A program made the translations under genes and the position numbers. Of a stretch of DNA of 64,000 bases, positions 43,001 to 50,575 are shown in pieces. Under the pieces are notes generated by a model. The model saw only the letters and a program-made list of their open reading frames with translations. It did not search any database and was not told the DNA's origin. The stretch is from Lawsonibacter faecis. GTDB lineage: Bacteria; Bacillota; Clostridia; Oscillospirales; Oscillospiraceae. Position 1 is the first letter of the stretch; each line of letters starts with the position of its first letter. The stretch covers positions 62,001 to 126,000 of the forward strand of contig NZ_JACOPQ010000004.1 of NCBI RefSeq assembly GCF_014287675.1, read 5' to 3'.

Positions 43001-46000
43001 TATAGCTTCCTCATTGGAAAAGGCGTCTATGAATATCGCGTCAGCGGAACAGATTATGTCACGTATATTGGCACTACCCCGGTAGACAGCGACACGGTGG
43101 CCATAGAGGTCACCGAAGCACAGCTGAAGCCCGCAGGAAAAACGGCAGCCACTTTGGACCGGGATACTAAGTCCAATGGCGGAGCCAATGTGGGCGATAT
43201 TCTGATGAATAACAATACTCAGGGATATCTGAAGCTGAATGCCAATGCGACCTACCAGCTCTCTCCCATGCGTCAGTGGTGGGGCAGCAATGCTACATGG
43301 GAAATGGGCGGAAATTATTACATTCTGGAGCCCGATTTCCACTATACAGTTGTGGGATTGGATGGTCAGCCGAACAGCAGCGTGATCACCGTAGACGAAA
43401 ACGGGAAAATCTCCGCCGTGGGCGCTGGCACAGCCATTGTTCTCATTACCTACGATGCTATGACGGTGAATTACCACGACGGCGCCAAGGTGTCCTATGA
43501 TAACTATGACCCCAACGGTTTCTTCGGCGCTATCTGGCCGGAGAACACCGGTGTGCTGGTCGTCTCTGTGGATGCCGCCGCCAGCGGCATTGACACCGGT
43601 TTGGTAATCAACACAGATAAGACGGTTTCGGATAAGCTGGACGGAGTGGCTTTGGACGCCGACTACGATGTCATCTACTTCATGGATGAGCAAGGCGAGT
43701 ATACCTTTACCCCGGGCGCAGGGGTTACCGCCGTGTCTGTGGCCAATCCGACAATCAGTGATGGAAAGATGAGCTTTACCGGATTTACCGCTCTCACCGC
43801 CGGTCAGGACGGCCGGTATACGGTTCCGTTGACGGAAGGGCGCAATATTGTGAAGGTGGACAGCGCCAAGGGATCGGAGTATCAGGTCATTACAGCCAAG
43901 CAGGTCGATGTGACCGTCAACGGAAAGCCGCTGGAAGATGCTGTCCTTGTCCCCGGTGAGAAGGTCAGCATTCAGTTCGACACGCTCTATAACCCGGTCA
44001 ACCGGATGTATGCCTATAACACCAGTGCGGCAGCGGTATATTTTAATGTCAGCGGCTATGAGGGAAAAAGTGCCGGCAATGGCCGCGGCGGCTATGGTTA
44101 CTACTTCTTTGCATCCAATCCATACAATCAGGTCGTGGAGCATCTTGTCTCGGCCGGGAAAGATGATTCGGGATACGGCAACTCCATGGTCAATGTGGGC
44201 GATGAACTGACTGTTCCGGCAGATTTTGATGGGGATGTCTTCACGCTCTCCAACGGCGCGTTCAATGTGGGCGGCTTTTCTCACTATAAGTTCGGTGAAC
44301 ACCGCACAAAAATGGGGCAAAGCACCAGTGGAATGTCCGCCAATATGCTCTCTTATTTCGGGCAGCTGCCGGACATCTCTATCCCGGTTGGAGGAAAGTT
44401 GGACAGCATCAATGTGACAACGCAGCCTGAGATGACGGAGTATTGTATCGGTGATGTGTTTGACCCTGCCGGTATGAAAGTGACGGCCACCTATCAGGGA
44501 AGCGAAGGGAGCTTTACCAAAGAAATCGATGGCTACACCTACGATACCGTCGCGTTTACAGAGGCTGGCACGAAAACAATCACCATCAGCTACACCCATG
44601 GAGGCGTGACAAAGACGACTTCCATCCAGGTTACAGTTAAAAATGCCACATTGGAGAAAATAGAGGTTACCACTCCGCCTAATAAAACTGCATACAGTGT
44701 AGGAGCGGCTTTTGATCCTACCGGCATGGTAGTTACTGCCACCTATAGTGACGGCAGTACCAAAGCAATCACCGGGTACACTTACAGCCCTGAAACCTTC
44801 AGCGCAGGCGACAAAACGGTCACCATCACCTATGGCGGAAAGACTGCGGTTGTGGATGTGCAGCTCGGCTTGGTGACCCAAATTGCCATTACTACACCGC
44901 CTGCCAAAACTACGTATAAGGCTGGAGAAGGATTCAGTCCGGACGGCATGGTGGTTACCGCAACTTATAGCGATGGAAGTACAGTCGTTACCACCGACTA
45001 CAACTATACGCCCTCCGGGAAATTGGCTGTGGGTGACTCCGCTGTAACAATCACATACACGGGCAGCGATGCAGACAGCACTTTGCAGCCTGTGACGCAG
45101 AGGATTACTGTTACGGAATCCTCCGGCGGAGAGGTGGATCCTGATTACGACTCCATTACCGTCACCATCTCCTATAGTGATAAAGGCGAATTTGTCACCG
45201 GCGTGGATGGTACCGTGCTATGCAATGCACCTGTTACCGTCTATGATAAAGATCAGGACGGACGCTATACCATGGGAGACGCTTTTGCCGCACTGCATGA
45301 GATGTATTACTCTGGCGGTGCATCAGGTTATGAAGAAATAGACACTGACGGCGGCGGTTGGGTCAATAAATTCTGGGGTAATCGTTCAGGTAACATTTCT
45401 TATGTCCTGAATCACAGTTGGGTTAACGGACCTAAGACGGAAATTGAAGGTAACGATAAGCTTGCAGTTTATGCATATAAGGATCTTGTTCAGTATTCCG
45501 ATCTTTATACTTGGTTTGAAGAAGACAGTTATAATGCATCCGTTGGTACTGAGAAAGTCTTTACGGTTCATGGCATCAATGTCATGAACAGCAGCGAGAA
45601 TCGGGACAGCGCGGCAACTCCGGTCAATGCTGCTGTTACCGTATATGACGAAGACGGCCGCGTTGTTTCGGCCATGGCTACAACGACGGACGAGAACGGT
45701 CAATTTGTGTTAACGTTCGCTTCTGCTGGCACCTACACAGTTGAAATCAGCGGAACCTGTGATTATACCTGCGAAGCGTATGGCGGATCTTCCGGGACAT
45801 CTTACACGGACGCAACTGTTGTTCCGTCCCGTTGTGAGGTTGTTGTAAGCGGCGGCAGCGGCGCGCCGGACGGTGCGACCGGCGAAGATGACAAGAAAGC
45901 GGCGGATAAAGTCGCAGCGCTGATCGACGCCATCGGTACCGTCACCAAGGACAGCGGCAAGAAAATTGAGGCGGCCCGCAAGGCTTATGATGCGTTGACC

Positions 46001-46636
46001 GGGACACAAAAGAAACTTGTCGGCAATTACTCCAAGCTGACCGCGGCTGAGAAAGAGTTTGCAAAACTAACTGGAAGCCTGCCTTTCATGGATGTGCAGA
46101 AGCATTGGGCGCTGGAAGCAATCAAGTATGCTTATACCAACGATCTGATGAATGGAGTCAGCGATACCGCGTTCAGCCCCGACAGCACGCTCAACCGCGC
46201 CATGCTGGCTACGATCCTCTATCGCCTGGAGGGTGAGCCTGCCGTTAAGGGTAGGAATACCTACGCCGATGTGGCAGCTGATACCTGGTACACCGACGCC
46301 GTCATCTGGGCAAGCGAAAACGGGATTGTAACCGGCTACGGAGAAGGCAAGTTCGGGCCCACCGACAACATTACCCGGGAACAGATGGCTGTGATGCTGT
46401 ACCGGTATGCGGAGTATAAGAAGTACGACACAACAGTGGCGGGTATGTCAGTGAAAGAATACGCGGACTACGAAGCGATTTCGGAGTGGGCGCTTGAGGC
46501 GATGGCTTGGGCCAACGCGGAGGGCCTCATTACCGGCCGCACCGCTTCGACCATCGTCCCCAGCGGCACAGCCACCCGCGCGGAAGCCGCTACCATCCTT
46601 ATGCGCTTCCTGGAGAGCGCGGCGGCAAACAAATAA
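40016..46636 (+). CDS. Giant SLH-anchored surface protein (2206 residues)
   Basis: Signal peptide (residues 1-26, ending SAMAA); a mucin-binding/InlB-like repeat near 297-372 (LTLERAKHGTASYI, YTLTAAADKNYLFARWE); a Big2 Ig-like domain near 673-765 (ITVTPKTAELNVGGTTVLSA); three Big3-type Ig-like domains near 1461-1700 (TPPNKTAYSVGAAFDPTGMV and kin); a DUF4430-like module near 1707-1830 (YTMGDAFAALHEMYY; SYVLNHSWVNGP); a Cna-B-like domain near 1860-1945; a helical segment (ARKAYDALTGTQKK); and three C-terminal SLH domains from about 2023. GGAGG precedes ATG 40016. Cobalamin riboswitch 3 controls it. The DUF4430-like module and regulation suggest a corrinoid-capture or display role, which is inference. 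Confidence 0.88.
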   Translation: MKKRVLSLLLVLVMAVGMLPVSAMAAEGEPAPAPVFQTNLKEPEVTYYSDSSIRALSIQITKDEASYTKDTLEIKWQSSNSGEEGSFSDAKDGVFNFLLSSSYKPDIQPGETKYYRAKVTNNGLGEGMTPTTVYSAVTKIVVLEEAAPIPAKLTFQPAAKLAGEEGNYTTEAAGDINAEVKNYWGGDEVTNISTGNVSNVSINSWDTVKYDFTGWLMQGQDGLQKLLSMHDSTEYLEVLKVADETAWAAYVSASDLVVQSYIYTGTPNTYALRFNTSVEILKDFSITPVFTEKAAPQHTLTLERAKHGTASYIREGESETYTLTAAADKNYLFARWEQSADNGSTWTPVESSTAKMQVTLAADTSYRAVFVPISIEEMSFASYYLPSSGDNWTVRLDVEMSANLQETTPFTVNVYEGSNSTGTLLETVQVDVYRGSAKRTIEVDLTKRPSSDTTPIYVTATLLGGEPVGASRTLCGTLDMEQTSLEVDCVAETFMKDSDYGYLQFSATCEPNAVITWSGGNDELGQPGQAGTAVIEADTGKVTFTRFYSNNSKTFYADAGDGRVGKIVVSFIRGKDVVKLGETALTVLAGETNEYAYKSTLPKLKEAQVKVTSSDESIFTAAVTTKEVPGMFFPEVVLDKVTITGVKAGTAELSIALTNGGVWTCPVTVTSSDIAVEGITVTPKTAELNVGGTTVLSAVTAPATAAVTVTYSSSKEDVARVNANTGVVTAIGAGEAVITATATDGSGKTVTDTCVVTVTDAAYTVKVYVPTAAGTAAFYPTTGFDTAGRDTFAEESAIAAASAVEGDYTVYTMSLEPGTYSFRGTSSGGQSMGGGCFAIPEADTAAGTRDVSIYLRQVEFSVTNSEITADDLTLTVKNTLGTVTLGAAGANASGQLNFSTLMYAKGGTMLYSVTATPNEDYMQSNHVGVLALTQSIEQGTDTQSVSMTLPAATALTLTVPSGAKAELAIASRYQGVAHVPVAAVGQPKTEAGKDTYSFLIGKGVYEYRVSGTDYVTYIGTTPVDSDTVAIEVTEAQLKPAGKTAATLDRDTKSNGGANVGDILMNNNTQGYLKLNANATYQLSPMRQWWGSNATWEMGGNYYILEPDFHYTVVGLDGQPNSSVITVDENGKISAVGAGTAIVLITYDAMTVNYHDGAKVSYDNYDPNGFFGAIWPENTGVLVVSVDAAASGIDTGLVINTDKTVSDKLDGVALDADYDVIYFMDEQGEYTFTPGAGVTAVSVANPTISDGKMSFTGFTALTAGQDGRYTVPLTEGRNIVKVDSAKGSEYQVITAKQVDVTVNGKPLEDAVLVPGEKVSIQFDTLYNPVNRMYAYNTSAAAVYFNVSGYEGKSAGNGRGGYGYYFFASNPYNQVVEHLVSAGKDDSGYGNSMVNVGDELTVPADFDGDVFTLSNGAFNVGGFSHYKFGEHRTKMGQSTSGMSANMLSYFGQLPDISIPVGGKLDSINVTTQPEMTEYCIGDVFDPAGMKVTATYQGSEGSFTKEIDGYTYDTVAFTEAGTKTITISYTHGGVTKTTSIQVTVKNATLEKIEVTTPPNKTAYSVGAAFDPTGMVVTATYSDGSTKAITGYTYSPETFSAGDKTVTITYGGKTAVVDVQLGLVTQIAITTPPAKTTYKAGEGFSPDGMVVTATYSDGSTVVTTDYNYTPSGKLAVGDSAVTITYTGSDADSTLQPVTQRITVTESSGGEVDPDYDSITVTISYSDKGEFVTGVDGTVLCNAPVTVYDKDQDGRYTMGDAFAALHEMYYSGGASGYEEIDTDGGGWVNKFWGNRSGNISYVLNHSWVNGPKTEIEGNDKLAVYAYKDLVQYSDLYTWFEEDSYNASVGTEKVFTVHGINVMNSSENRDSAATPVNAAVTVYDEDGRVVSAMATTTDENGQFVLTFASAGTYTVEISGTCDYTCEAYGGSSGTSYTDATVVPSRCEVVVSGGSGAPDGATGEDDKKAADKVAALIDAIGTVTKDSGKKIEAARKAYDALTGTQKKLVGNYSKLTAAEKEFAKLTGSLPFMDVQKHWALEAIKYAYTNDLMNGVSDTAFSPDSTLNRAMLATILYRLEGEPAVKGRNTYADVAADTWYTDAVIWASENGIVTGYGEGKFGPTDNITREQMAVMLYRYAEYKKYDTTVAGMSVKEYADYEAISEWALEAMAWANAEGLITGRTASTIVPSGTATRAEAATILMRFLESAAANK

Positions 46637-46730
46637 ATAACCGATGCGAAGTCTGTGAAATTCAGCACGGGCCTGTCCCCGCCGTATAGCCGGCAAGCAT
46701 CTATCAAAAGAGCAGACAGGTGGGCGAACC

Positions 46731-46770
46731 GGGCGGTTCCATCCCCGCAAGGGATGGGCCGCCCTTTCCT
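46731..46770 (+). terminator. Terminator after the 2206-residue gene
   Basis: GGGCGG-TT-CCATCCC, loop CGCAA, GGGATGG-G-CCGCCC, then TTTCC. It lies about 95 bases past the stop, in a gap (46637-46858) that otherwise shows no gene. Confidence 0.65.
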
Positions 46771-46858
46771 CTCCGTGACGCAGGGCGGACAGAAAATGCG
46801 AAAAGCTATTCATGGGATGGGTGCAGACCGATAACGCTTCCGATGAGGCTTGACATCG

Positions 46859-47005
46859 CTGAATTCGCAAGAACGGACACTTGTTTTTAGCAAAATTTGA
46901 GATAAAATAAAGATGTAGTCAGTCCTGCGGGGCATGGATGGGGCAGCAAGCCCATGCGTGTTGACGCAGGAGCCGCATACAAAAAGGAATCATGAAGGGC
47001 CATGG
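46859..47005 (+). repeat. Duplicated riboswitch leader, copy 2, left part
   Basis: Matches 31808-31954 almost exactly, including the promoter TTGTTT-N16-TAAAAT (46881-46908). It is cut by IS21 after CCATGG at 47000-47005, the centre of the 24-base palindrome seen intact in copy 1. Confidence 0.88.
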
Positions 47006-47276
47006 CTGTGTTTGTCAAACGAAAATGTGAGCAAAAGGGCCCCAAAAAAGTGAGCACCTTCAGCACCAGATTTCATGTCGTGAGCAATGTTTTTCCCAAG
47101 TACCAAATGCTCACCTTTTGAGTACCCGGAAAGATGAGGGCCTTTTGCAAGAGTGAGTGCCCTGGGGGCCTAATGCTCACATCGGTCCCCCGGAGGCCAA
47201 ACGCTCGCATCGGTGCCAATAGGGGCCAAGTGCTCACATCGGTGCCCAAAGCCCTTTTGCACTAATTTTGAGTACC

Positions 47277-48011
47277 CTAAGTGTATGCTCTCTGGCGGTT
47301 TAGGGACTGGGTAAGCCGGTAGCTTTCCCCAGAGAAAATCACAATATGGCTGTGGTGGATAAGCCGGTCAACGAGCGCCGCAGTCAGGCGGTTGTCCCCA
47401 AAGACAGTGTTCCACTGAGAGAACTCCAGGTTTGAAGTAATAATCAGGCTCTTGCGCTCGTAGCAATCGGAAATCACTTGGAACAGCAGTTCAGCGGCAT
47501 CCTTGTGCAGAGGGACGAAACCAATCTCGTCAATCACAACAAGCTCTACCTTTTTCAGCGTACCCAGGTAGTTGTTCAAGGTCCCCTTGGTGTTCTTCTC
47601 CAGCAGGATGTTTGCCAACTCCGCCGCAGTAAAGAAGCGGACACGCCGCCCCTCCTGGCAGGCTTTCAAAGCAATAGCCGTAGCCAGATGGGTCTTTCCC
47701 GTCCCAACGCTCCCCATAAAAATCAGGTTTTCTTTTGGGGCAAGGAACTGGAGGTCGGTCATGTATTCCTATGTCAAGCCGCCAGGAAGTTCAATGGCGG
47801 AGTTCCACACAAAATCATCCAGTGTCTTCATCACCCGGAAACCAGCCGTCTTTACCATGCGGTTAATCCGGTTGGCCTCTCGTTCCTGTAATTCCAGCGT
47901 CAAGAGGTCGGTCACATATTGCTCGGTATTTTCGTAGGGGACGCTCCGCCAGCCTTTCGCCATGCCGCCCAGCTTCACTTGCCGCATGAGCTGTTCAATC
48001 TGTTCAGCCAT
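47277..48011 (-). pseudogene. istB: IstB transposition helper ATPase, interrupted by an in-frame stop
   Basis: The first part (MAEQIEQLMRQVKLGGMAKG to ELPGGLT) ends at TAG 47769-47771; the same frame then continues EYMTDLQFLAPKENLIFMGS with Walker A GSVGTGKTH and Walker B VVIDEIGFVPL to a normal C-terminus. IstB is normally one AAA+ protein of about 250 residues needed for IS21 transposition, so this is a single nonsense mutation. A downstream restart at ATG 47760-47762 would give a protein lacking the N-terminal domain. The start at 48011 overlaps istA. Confidence 0.9.
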
Positions 48012-49506
48012 GAGCCTCACCTCCCATCAGGCCATCATAGGCTGAGAGGTTTGGATTGTAGTTCAGCAATGGGGCTCCGGAGAGTTTAAGCGGATCTGGG
48101 CGGTACTCCTTCTTGGCAATCATGTAATAACACTGCCGCAGGCTGTCCACATCGGCCCGGCCATTGGCGGCTGCCATTTCCAGAGCATCATCACAGAACT
48201 CAGAGTTTCCGTCAGCAACGATTTCGCTGAGAAGTTGCAGGGCGCTCTTCCGCTCTTTTCCCTTGGTGGAAGCAAGATAATCCTGCCACCGTTGCGGCAT
48301 TTGGTGGAAGAAACGGGTATGCTCAATCGCTCCTGGCTTTTTGCAGAGGGTGGACATATACTGCGTCCAGTCGTAGACCTCATCATTGGTCTTGTAGCTT
48401 CTGGGAAAGCGTCCAACCGGTCTGTGGTCGTGGTAAAACTCTACATGGTCATAGAAGATTTTGGCCTGTACTTTTTCGCCGGCCAGCATGGGAGATAGCC
48501 CGTATTTATTCGTCTCAATCGTTGCGAAGCCTGTTTTACTCACGGTAAGCGTCGTGTAGCGGAACACAGAGAAGGGATACTGCGGCAGCTCTAAAAGTGC
48601 CGCCTTGTCCTCTTCCCAAAGTTCCCGGATGGGAACCTTGTGCTTGTAGTGGAGCCGGTCAGCGTCCTTTTCGCACCACTCCAAGAGCTGTTCATTAAAT
48701 TCCTCAAACGAGGTAATGACTGGGACCGGGACAAACGCATTGCGGCGGCTGTAACCAACCTTGTTCTCTACATTGCCTTTTTCGTTGCCGGAAGCCGGAT
48801 TGCAAAAATCAGCTTGGAAACGGTAGTGGAGCATAAAGCGGGTAAAGCCGTCCGTAAGGACACGCTCACCATCTTTTAGTACCTGAGCAACCGCCGTGGT
48901 CATGTTGTCAAACCGCAGCCTGGGAGGGACGCCGCCAATGTGCTCAAAAATCCGCTTCATGCCTTCCAGCAGGCACTCTTGGTTTTGAGACGGGAACGCT
49001 TGCGTTACTCCGTTGTTAGAGCCGGGGAATGAGATCGTCAGCGCATAGAACGGAAAGCGTTCTCCGGTAGCGGCCCATTCGCCTTCCGCAAGGCCAAAGT
49101 CCACCTGTCCCCAGCCTTTGGGGTGCTCCAGAGGGAGATAACCGGCACTCAGAGTTTTCATGACATATTTTTTCTTGCGGACATACTTCTTCACGGTGGA
49201 ATAGCAGCCAGTAAACCCATGCTCATCACACAGGCGGTGGTAAATCCGCATTACTGTATGGCGCTGTTTCCTGGGGGCCTTTCGGTCCTCCTCCAGCCAT
49301 TTATCAATGATGGGGATGAAGTCTTGCAGCACCGGATAGCTCTGTGGCTCAATATCCGGCAGATTGTCCTCGCTCCAGTTTTCCTGGTAGGCGTACTTGC
49401 GGACAGTCTCAAAGCTGTGGCCGGTTATGCGGCATATTTCCCGCAAACTTGCCTCTTCATTTTCGTAGAGGTCTTTGATATACTTGATTTGAGCCATTCG
49501 TAACAC
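48004..49506 (-). CDS. istA: IstA transposase, IS21 family
   Basis: A 500-residue transposase: N-terminal helix-turn-helix (ASLREICRITGHSFETVRKY), then a DDE core with GQVDFGLAEGEW, RLRFDNMTTAVAQV and GNEKGNVENKVGYSRR supplying the D, D and E, then the C-terminal region. It appears intact. Its start lies 50-140 bases from the right end, and it overlaps istB by 8 bases. Confidence 0.95.
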   Translation of the reverse strand: MLRMAQIKYIKDLYENEEASLREICRITGHSFETVRKYAYQENWSEDNLPDIEPQSYPVLQDFIPIIDKWLEEDRKAPRKQRHTVMRIYHRLCDEHGFTGCYSTVKKYVRKKKYVMKTLSAGYLPLEHPKGWGQVDFGLAEGEWAATGERFPFYALTISFPGSNNGVTQAFPSQNQECLLEGMKRIFEHIGGVPPRLRFDNMTTAVAQVLKDGERVLTDGFTRFMLHYRFQADFCNPASGNEKGNVENKVGYSRRNAFVPVPVITSFEEFNEQLLEWCEKDADRLHYKHKVPIRELWEEDKAALLELPQYPFSVFRYTTLTVSKTGFATIETNKYGLSPMLAGEKVQAKIFYDHVEFYHDHRPVGRFPRSYKTNDEVYDWTQYMSTLCKKPGAIEHTRFFHQMPQRWQDYLASTKGKERKSALQLLSEIVADGNSEFCDDALEMAAANGRADVDSLRQCYYMIAKKEYRPDPLKLSGAPLLNYNPNLSAYDGLMGGEAHG

Positions 49507-49644
49507 CTTTCTGCTACCCCCTTATGGTTATCCCACCTAAAGGGTAGCGTTTATTTCAGGTGCTGACAATGGCTCTTTTTATTTGCCATTGGGGTGCTCA
49601 CTTTTTGAGTACCATTTGCTACATTTTCATTTTACCGAAAACAG

Positions 49645-49918
49645 CCATGGCCCTTCATGCGTGGGTTACACCCACGCATGATTTCCCTCTGTCATAGGAA
49701 ACCCAGACAACTGCATAGGGAATATCCGGCTTTTGTGGCAAATGCGCGACCCGTTCCGGCACCCCGGGGCGGACACGCATCCTTGTTCGGCTGAACAAGG
49801 GAATCAGGTGAAATTCCTGTATATGTTTTGCAGCAGGAACCGCAGCGAAAGCGGCGGCGACGTGCAATTCAATAGCTGTGATTGTGAAGTATATCCGTTT
49901 TCTGCGAAAGCAGGTCAC
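49645..49918 (+). repeat. Duplicated riboswitch leader, copy 2, right part
   Basis: Begins with the second CCATGG target duplication and continues the match to 31949-32222, including the GCGTGGGT-TAC-ACCCACGC hairpin and AAGGGAATCAGGTGAAATTCC of the aptamer. Confidence 0.88.
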
Positions 49919-50015
49919 TGGCGGCTGTAATGGCTTAGCCGGGAAGGCTGCGGGTATGCGCTGGCGGGGATGGCCCCGCCTGAACACATCAGTCAGAAGA
50001 CCTACTGAGAGCTCA
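49740..50015 (+). promoter_or_regulatory. Cobalamin riboswitch 4 (upstream of the 1876-residue SLH protein)
   Basis: The 5' half is shared with riboswitch 2 (GGGAATCAGGTGAAATTCCTG near 49799-49819), then GGTCACTG at 49913-49920, AAGGCTGCGG, and the canonical AGTCAGAAGACCTACTG at 49991-50007. The IS21 element separates this aptamer from the promoter in leader copy 2, so its transcription source is now uncertain. Confidence 0.9.
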
Positions 50016-50575
50016 CCCCCGACGGTTCGGGGCTGCTCTGACAAGAATGCCAGGACGCGGCGCGGGAAGAGCGCGCCGGCAGCCTCCCCAGAGGGACAGG
50101 AGCGGATGCATCCAAACGATGCGTTCGCTTTTTTGCGTTCCAGGGAGGCATCGCCGAAGGGGCGCGCCCCTTCGGCGTCAGAGGGGACCCCTCTGACGCC
50201 GATAACCCTTGCCGGCCGGATAACCCCCTGCGCGCGGCCGTCAATGCGGCGCTGCGGCAGGGCCTTTGCCCGTTTCCGTATGGCCGATCCGCGGCCGACA
50301 ACTGAATAGCCACATCGGGAGAGCATATCCGTTTCCGGGGAAGCACGCGACGACAGGAGCGTGCCAAGGGCGGAAGCACGCGGTCTACGTCGCGGCGGGC
50401 GGGAGCGCAGGAACCGGTACCGGGGATGTGGCGGGAAGTATTCAAAAACAATGTGGACGGCGCGCGTTGGAAGGCGGCCGTTCTTTGGAACAGGGCGCGG
50501 GCGGATCCCACCTCGCACGTCCTGACATAACGCTACCTTGAATTTGAAGAGAAGATAGGAGTTGGTTCAGTTATT
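50016..50575 (+). other. Long leader with tandem hairpins, no gene seen
   Basis: About 560 bases lie between riboswitch 4 and the next gene. Striking palindromes are present: CCCCCGACGGTTCGGGG (50016-50032), CGCCGAAGGGGCG/CGCCCCTTCGGCG near 50153-50178 and TCAGAGGGGACCCCTCTGA near 50179-50197. No U-tract terminator is obvious. The open frames on either strand look like GC-rich noise. Confidence 0.5.

Larger units (their letters stand above)
47006..49644 (-). mobile_element. IS21-family insertion sequence, 2639 bp
   Basis: Bounded by related ends: the left end reads CTGTGTTTGTCAAACGAAAA and the right end, inverted, CTGTTTTCGGTAAAATGAAA. A 6-base target duplication CCATGG flanks it (47000-47005 and 49645-49650), proven by the uninterrupted site at 31949-31954. 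It carries istA and a broken istB on the minus strand. Between 47150 and 47250 three tandem ~31-base units containing GCTCACATCGGT (one GCTCGCATCGGTG) are likely transposase-binding sites, as known for IS21 ends. Confidence 0.93.

Noticed and set aside
41768..44881. 1037-codon open frame on the minus strand
   Set aside because: It is the antisense of the 2206-residue gene; its product lacks any coherent domain and has no ribosome binding site, while the plus-strand product has clear Ig-like domains.
47150..47250. Tandem ~31-base repeats resembling a small CRISPR array
   Set aside because: Only three units with no proper spacers, and they lie within the IS21 end, where transposase-binding repeats are expected.
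49655..50518. 287-codon minus-strand frame over the leader
   Set aside because: It covers riboswitch 4 and palindromes, has no ribosome binding site, and its product is Arg/Pro-rich without recognisable motifs.
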